A stretch of 16,486 nucleotides of DNA from CAZLGM01 sp964558875. Its GTDB lineage: Bacteria > Desulfobacterota > Desulfobulbia > Desulfobulbales > Desulfocapsaceae. Numbering within the stretch: the stretch's first letter is position 1; each line of letters begins with the position of its first letter. This document shows, one piece after another, positions 15,098 through 16,486 of this stretch. The stretch is from positions 1-16,486 of the forward strand of contig CAZLGM010000061.1 in assembly GCA_964558875.1 (NCBI GenBank), written 5' to 3'. A program made the position numbers and the translations under genes. The notes below the pieces were generated by a model. That model had not been told where the DNA came from and did no database searches. It saw nothing but the letters and a program-made list of their open reading frames with translations.

Positions 15098-16224
15098 GGC
15101 TTTTTCCTGACAGCAGAAGGTGTTACAGAGTTCTTCTCGATCCGATCATACAAATCAAGATCGTACCGGACCAGAGGATACAGAATCTTCCGCAAGTTTT
15201 CATCATTGAAGTCAAATAGCGGCGGACTTGTTGAACGGTTAAGTTTTTCCTGAAGGATCGGTCTGTTAAGATGGTTAATTCGTTTAAAACTCTGGACAAA
15301 ATCATCATACTTTTCCGTTAAACCGATCAGCTTGAACAGACCGGTATTGCCTACGGCTATGGTGAGGTCATCCCCTGTCACCCGAGCCGGTTCATGATCG
15401 AGGAAGTAACGAACCTGCATATTGTCGAAAAATGCGGCGCCGGCGCCCTCAATGTTTTCGACAAACCGGCTAAGAACTCCGGTATTACCCAGATCGAAAC
15501 GACTCAGCTCCTTGCCCAACTCATAGATAACAGGGTTGGAATACTTAAAATAATTATCATCGCTGGCAGTCGATGTCTTGATCAGCCACTTTAAATGGGA
15601 ATGGAGGTGGGAATACGGTTCCCGGACAATGGCATAGAGCTGCGACCGCTGAAGATCGAAATGGGCCTTGAAAAGGCCGACACGAAGATGTCCGGAGATA
15701 TATCGATAATCACGCTGCAACCGGGCATACTCCCTGTTGTCCTTCAGTTCGATATGGGCGATGATCCCATCTTTGGGTAACAGGGTGCGGACCAGTGTAT
15801 TAAATGATGTCCCGGCCGTTTTAGGAACATGCATGAATAGAATGGTTTCCTCTTCAGCCTTCGAGGTGGAGCCGGTTCTGAGGGCAAACGCTGGAAATCG
15901 ACAGGACTGACGGATAATCGTGCCGTCAGGACCAACTACTCCAAGTACTACGGCGGACCCCTTTGGCCTGAGGACCAACGGTTTTCCCTTACAACGGTCA
16001 CCCTCTTGTCCAAGAGCAAACTCAAAACCACACCGGCCGTCAGGATGCATACCCAGCTCCCGCAGATCCTCCCGGAACATGTCGGCAATAGTCTCACCGA
16101 TCTTTTGGTTACCACAAAACAGCTCAAGCTCGACTCTACGATCCTTGTTGAACCGGGCGAAACACCAACCGGAAAGATAGTGCGGATTGACGATATCGAT
16201 GGATGTCTTATAAAAAAATCTCAT
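15094..16224 (-). CDS. Sulfotransferase with an extra N-terminal domain
   Basis: The 376-residue product has two parts. Residues 1-110 resemble the small beta domain often attached to bacterial surface glycosyltransferases (HYLSGWCFARFNKDRRVELELFC, then IADMFREDLRELGMHPDGRCGFEF). Residues 125-376 are a PAPS-dependent sulfotransferase: FMHVPKTAGTSFN (131-142) is the 5'-phosphosulfate loop with K135, and AIVREPYSHLHSHL (198-211) is the 3'-phosphate-binding segment with R201 and S205. This is the pattern of the carbohydrate (heparan 2-O-like) group. There is no signal peptide, so it is probably cytoplasmic. The start at 16222-16224 is fixed by an in-frame stop just upstream, but the ribosome site is weak. 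A tetrapyrrole or steroid acceptor seems less likely than a glycan or lipid head group. It is cotranscribed with the membrane methyltransferase. Confidence 0.85.
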   Translation of the reverse strand: MRFFYKTSIDIVNPHYLSGWCFARFNKDRRVELELFCGNQKIGETIADMFREDLRELGMHPDGRCGFEFALGQEGDRCKGKPLVLRPKGSAVVLGVVGPDGTIIRQSCRFPAFALRTGSTSKAEEETILFMHVPKTAGTSFNTLVRTLLPKDGIIAHIELKDNREYARLQRDYRYISGHLRVGLFKAHFDLQRSQLYAIVREPYSHLHSHLKWLIKTSTASDDNYFKYSNPVIYELGKELSRFDLGNTGVLSRFVENIEGAGAAFFDNMQVRYFLDHEPARVTGDDLTIAVGNTGLFKLIGLTEKYDDFVQSFKRINHLNRPILQEKLNRSTSPPLFDFNDENLRKILYPLVRYDLDLYDRIEKNSVTPSAVRKKP

Positions 16225-16240
16225 TTGATTTCACAAAAAA

Positions 16241-16267
16241 TGATTCATCCCATATAACTTTGAATCA
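16241..16267. promoter_or_regulatory. Operator-like inverted repeat upstream of the sulfotransferase gene
   Basis: TGATTCA (16241-16247) and TGAATCA (16261-16267) are perfect inverted 7-mers separated by 13 bp, so their centres are 20 bp apart, about two helical turns. A weak -10 (TTATAT on the minus strand, 16252-16257) lies between them. The layout would suit a dimeric repressor acting on the sulfotransferase operon. No regulator gene is seen nearby. Confidence 0.35.
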
Positions 16268-16296
16268 ATTCCTACAGAAGATACCTGAATCCGTGA

Positions 16297-16395
16297 GCAT
16301 TCGATAGTGCTGCAGCTTTGCTTGATTTAGCTGCCCGATTATAGTGAACTATATCAGACGGTTAAATCAAGCAAAGATGCAGTGCTGGCGGATGC
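16297..16395. repeat. Long imperfect palindrome, second copy of the repeat family
   Basis: Arms start GCAT and end ATGC; about 38 of 48 positions pair, including a perfect 14-bp core, CTTTGCTTGATTTA (16316-16329) with TAAATCAAGCAAAG (16363-16376), and a short central TATAGTGAACTATA. Size, symmetry and several sequence blocks match the element at 10841-10948. It is intergenic, between the sulfotransferase operon and a divergent gene start. The right edge continues into a tiny GCCC-CGAA-GGGC hairpin (16394-16405). Confidence 0.7.
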
Positions 16396-16427
16396 CCCGA
16401 AGGGCGGATTATTCTTTAGGGTTAAAA

Positions 16428-16486
16428 ATGTATAATCTGATTACCCCCAATCCTCAGCAAGCTTTAATTTTTGTTGAGGAAGAGGA
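16428..16486 (+). CDS. Possible start of a divergent gene, cut by the window edge
   Basis: The ATG at 16428 has AGGG 6 nt upstream and opens a frame that is uninterrupted for the 19 codons left in the window (N-terminus MYNLITPNPQQALIFVEEE). There is no second in-frame evidence and no family can be recognised from so few residues. The ribosome site and position facing away from the sulfotransferase operon make a real gene plausible; the frame could also end just beyond the window. Confidence 0.4.
   Translation, partial: MYNLITPNPQQALIFVEEE

Noticed and set aside
16452..16479. Hairpin CCTCAGCAA/TTGTTGAGG with a 10-nt loop near the right edge
   Set aside because: It lies inside the possible new reading frame, has no T-run on either strand and contains one mismatch; not enough to call a terminator or regulatory site.

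Overview
The window looks like chromosome of a Gram-negative, probably anaerobic deltaproteobacterium-like organism (Desulfobacterota, perhaps Desulfobulbales). This is inferred from the overall mix of genes: a RicT/PSP1 gene beside holB, a YhaM-type exoribonuclease, an outer-membrane lipoprotein with a lipobox, a HemY-type protoporphyrinogen oxidase, and a trypsin-like protease with a small N-terminal beta domain. No rRNA, tRNA, CRISPR array or transposase is visible. Most of the window is housekeeping sequence.

Left part (1-4284, all minus strand). In transcription order: a DUF2452 protein, the ATPase ychF, an OB-fold/HD exoribonuclease (YhaM family), holB (DNA polymerase III delta prime) and ricT, which runs off the left edge. 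A divergent plus-strand gene, mtaD (4460-5764), encodes a deaminase that salvages 5'-methylthioadenosine or S-adenosylhomocysteine.

Middle (5822-10804, minus strand). A tight three-gene run, BamE-like lipoprotein, pcm (protein repair methyltransferase) and a DedA/VTT membrane protein, is preceded by a good sigma-70 promoter at 8876-8904. Downstream lies an exported trypsin-like protease with a coiled coil of about 110 residues inserted between its catalytic His and Asp. Upstream is htpG (Hsp90). Its probable 5' leader contains a 108-bp imperfect palindrome.

Right part. Divergent from htpG are two translationally coupled plus-strand genes: a calcineurin-like phosphoesterase and hemG. They converge on a minus-strand pair joined by a GTGA overlap: a two-domain PAPS-type sulfotransferase, then a polytopic membrane protein with a periplasmic N-terminal domain and an ICMT/phospholipid-methyltransferase C-terminus. 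This pair is the least familiar part of the window and may modify an envelope lipid or glycan. Its upstream region holds a 7-bp inverted repeat that looks like an operator and a second long palindrome (16297-16395). That palindrome resembles the one in front of htpG, so the two probably belong to one dispersed palindromic repeat family. A possible new plus-strand gene begins at 16428 and is cut by the window edge.
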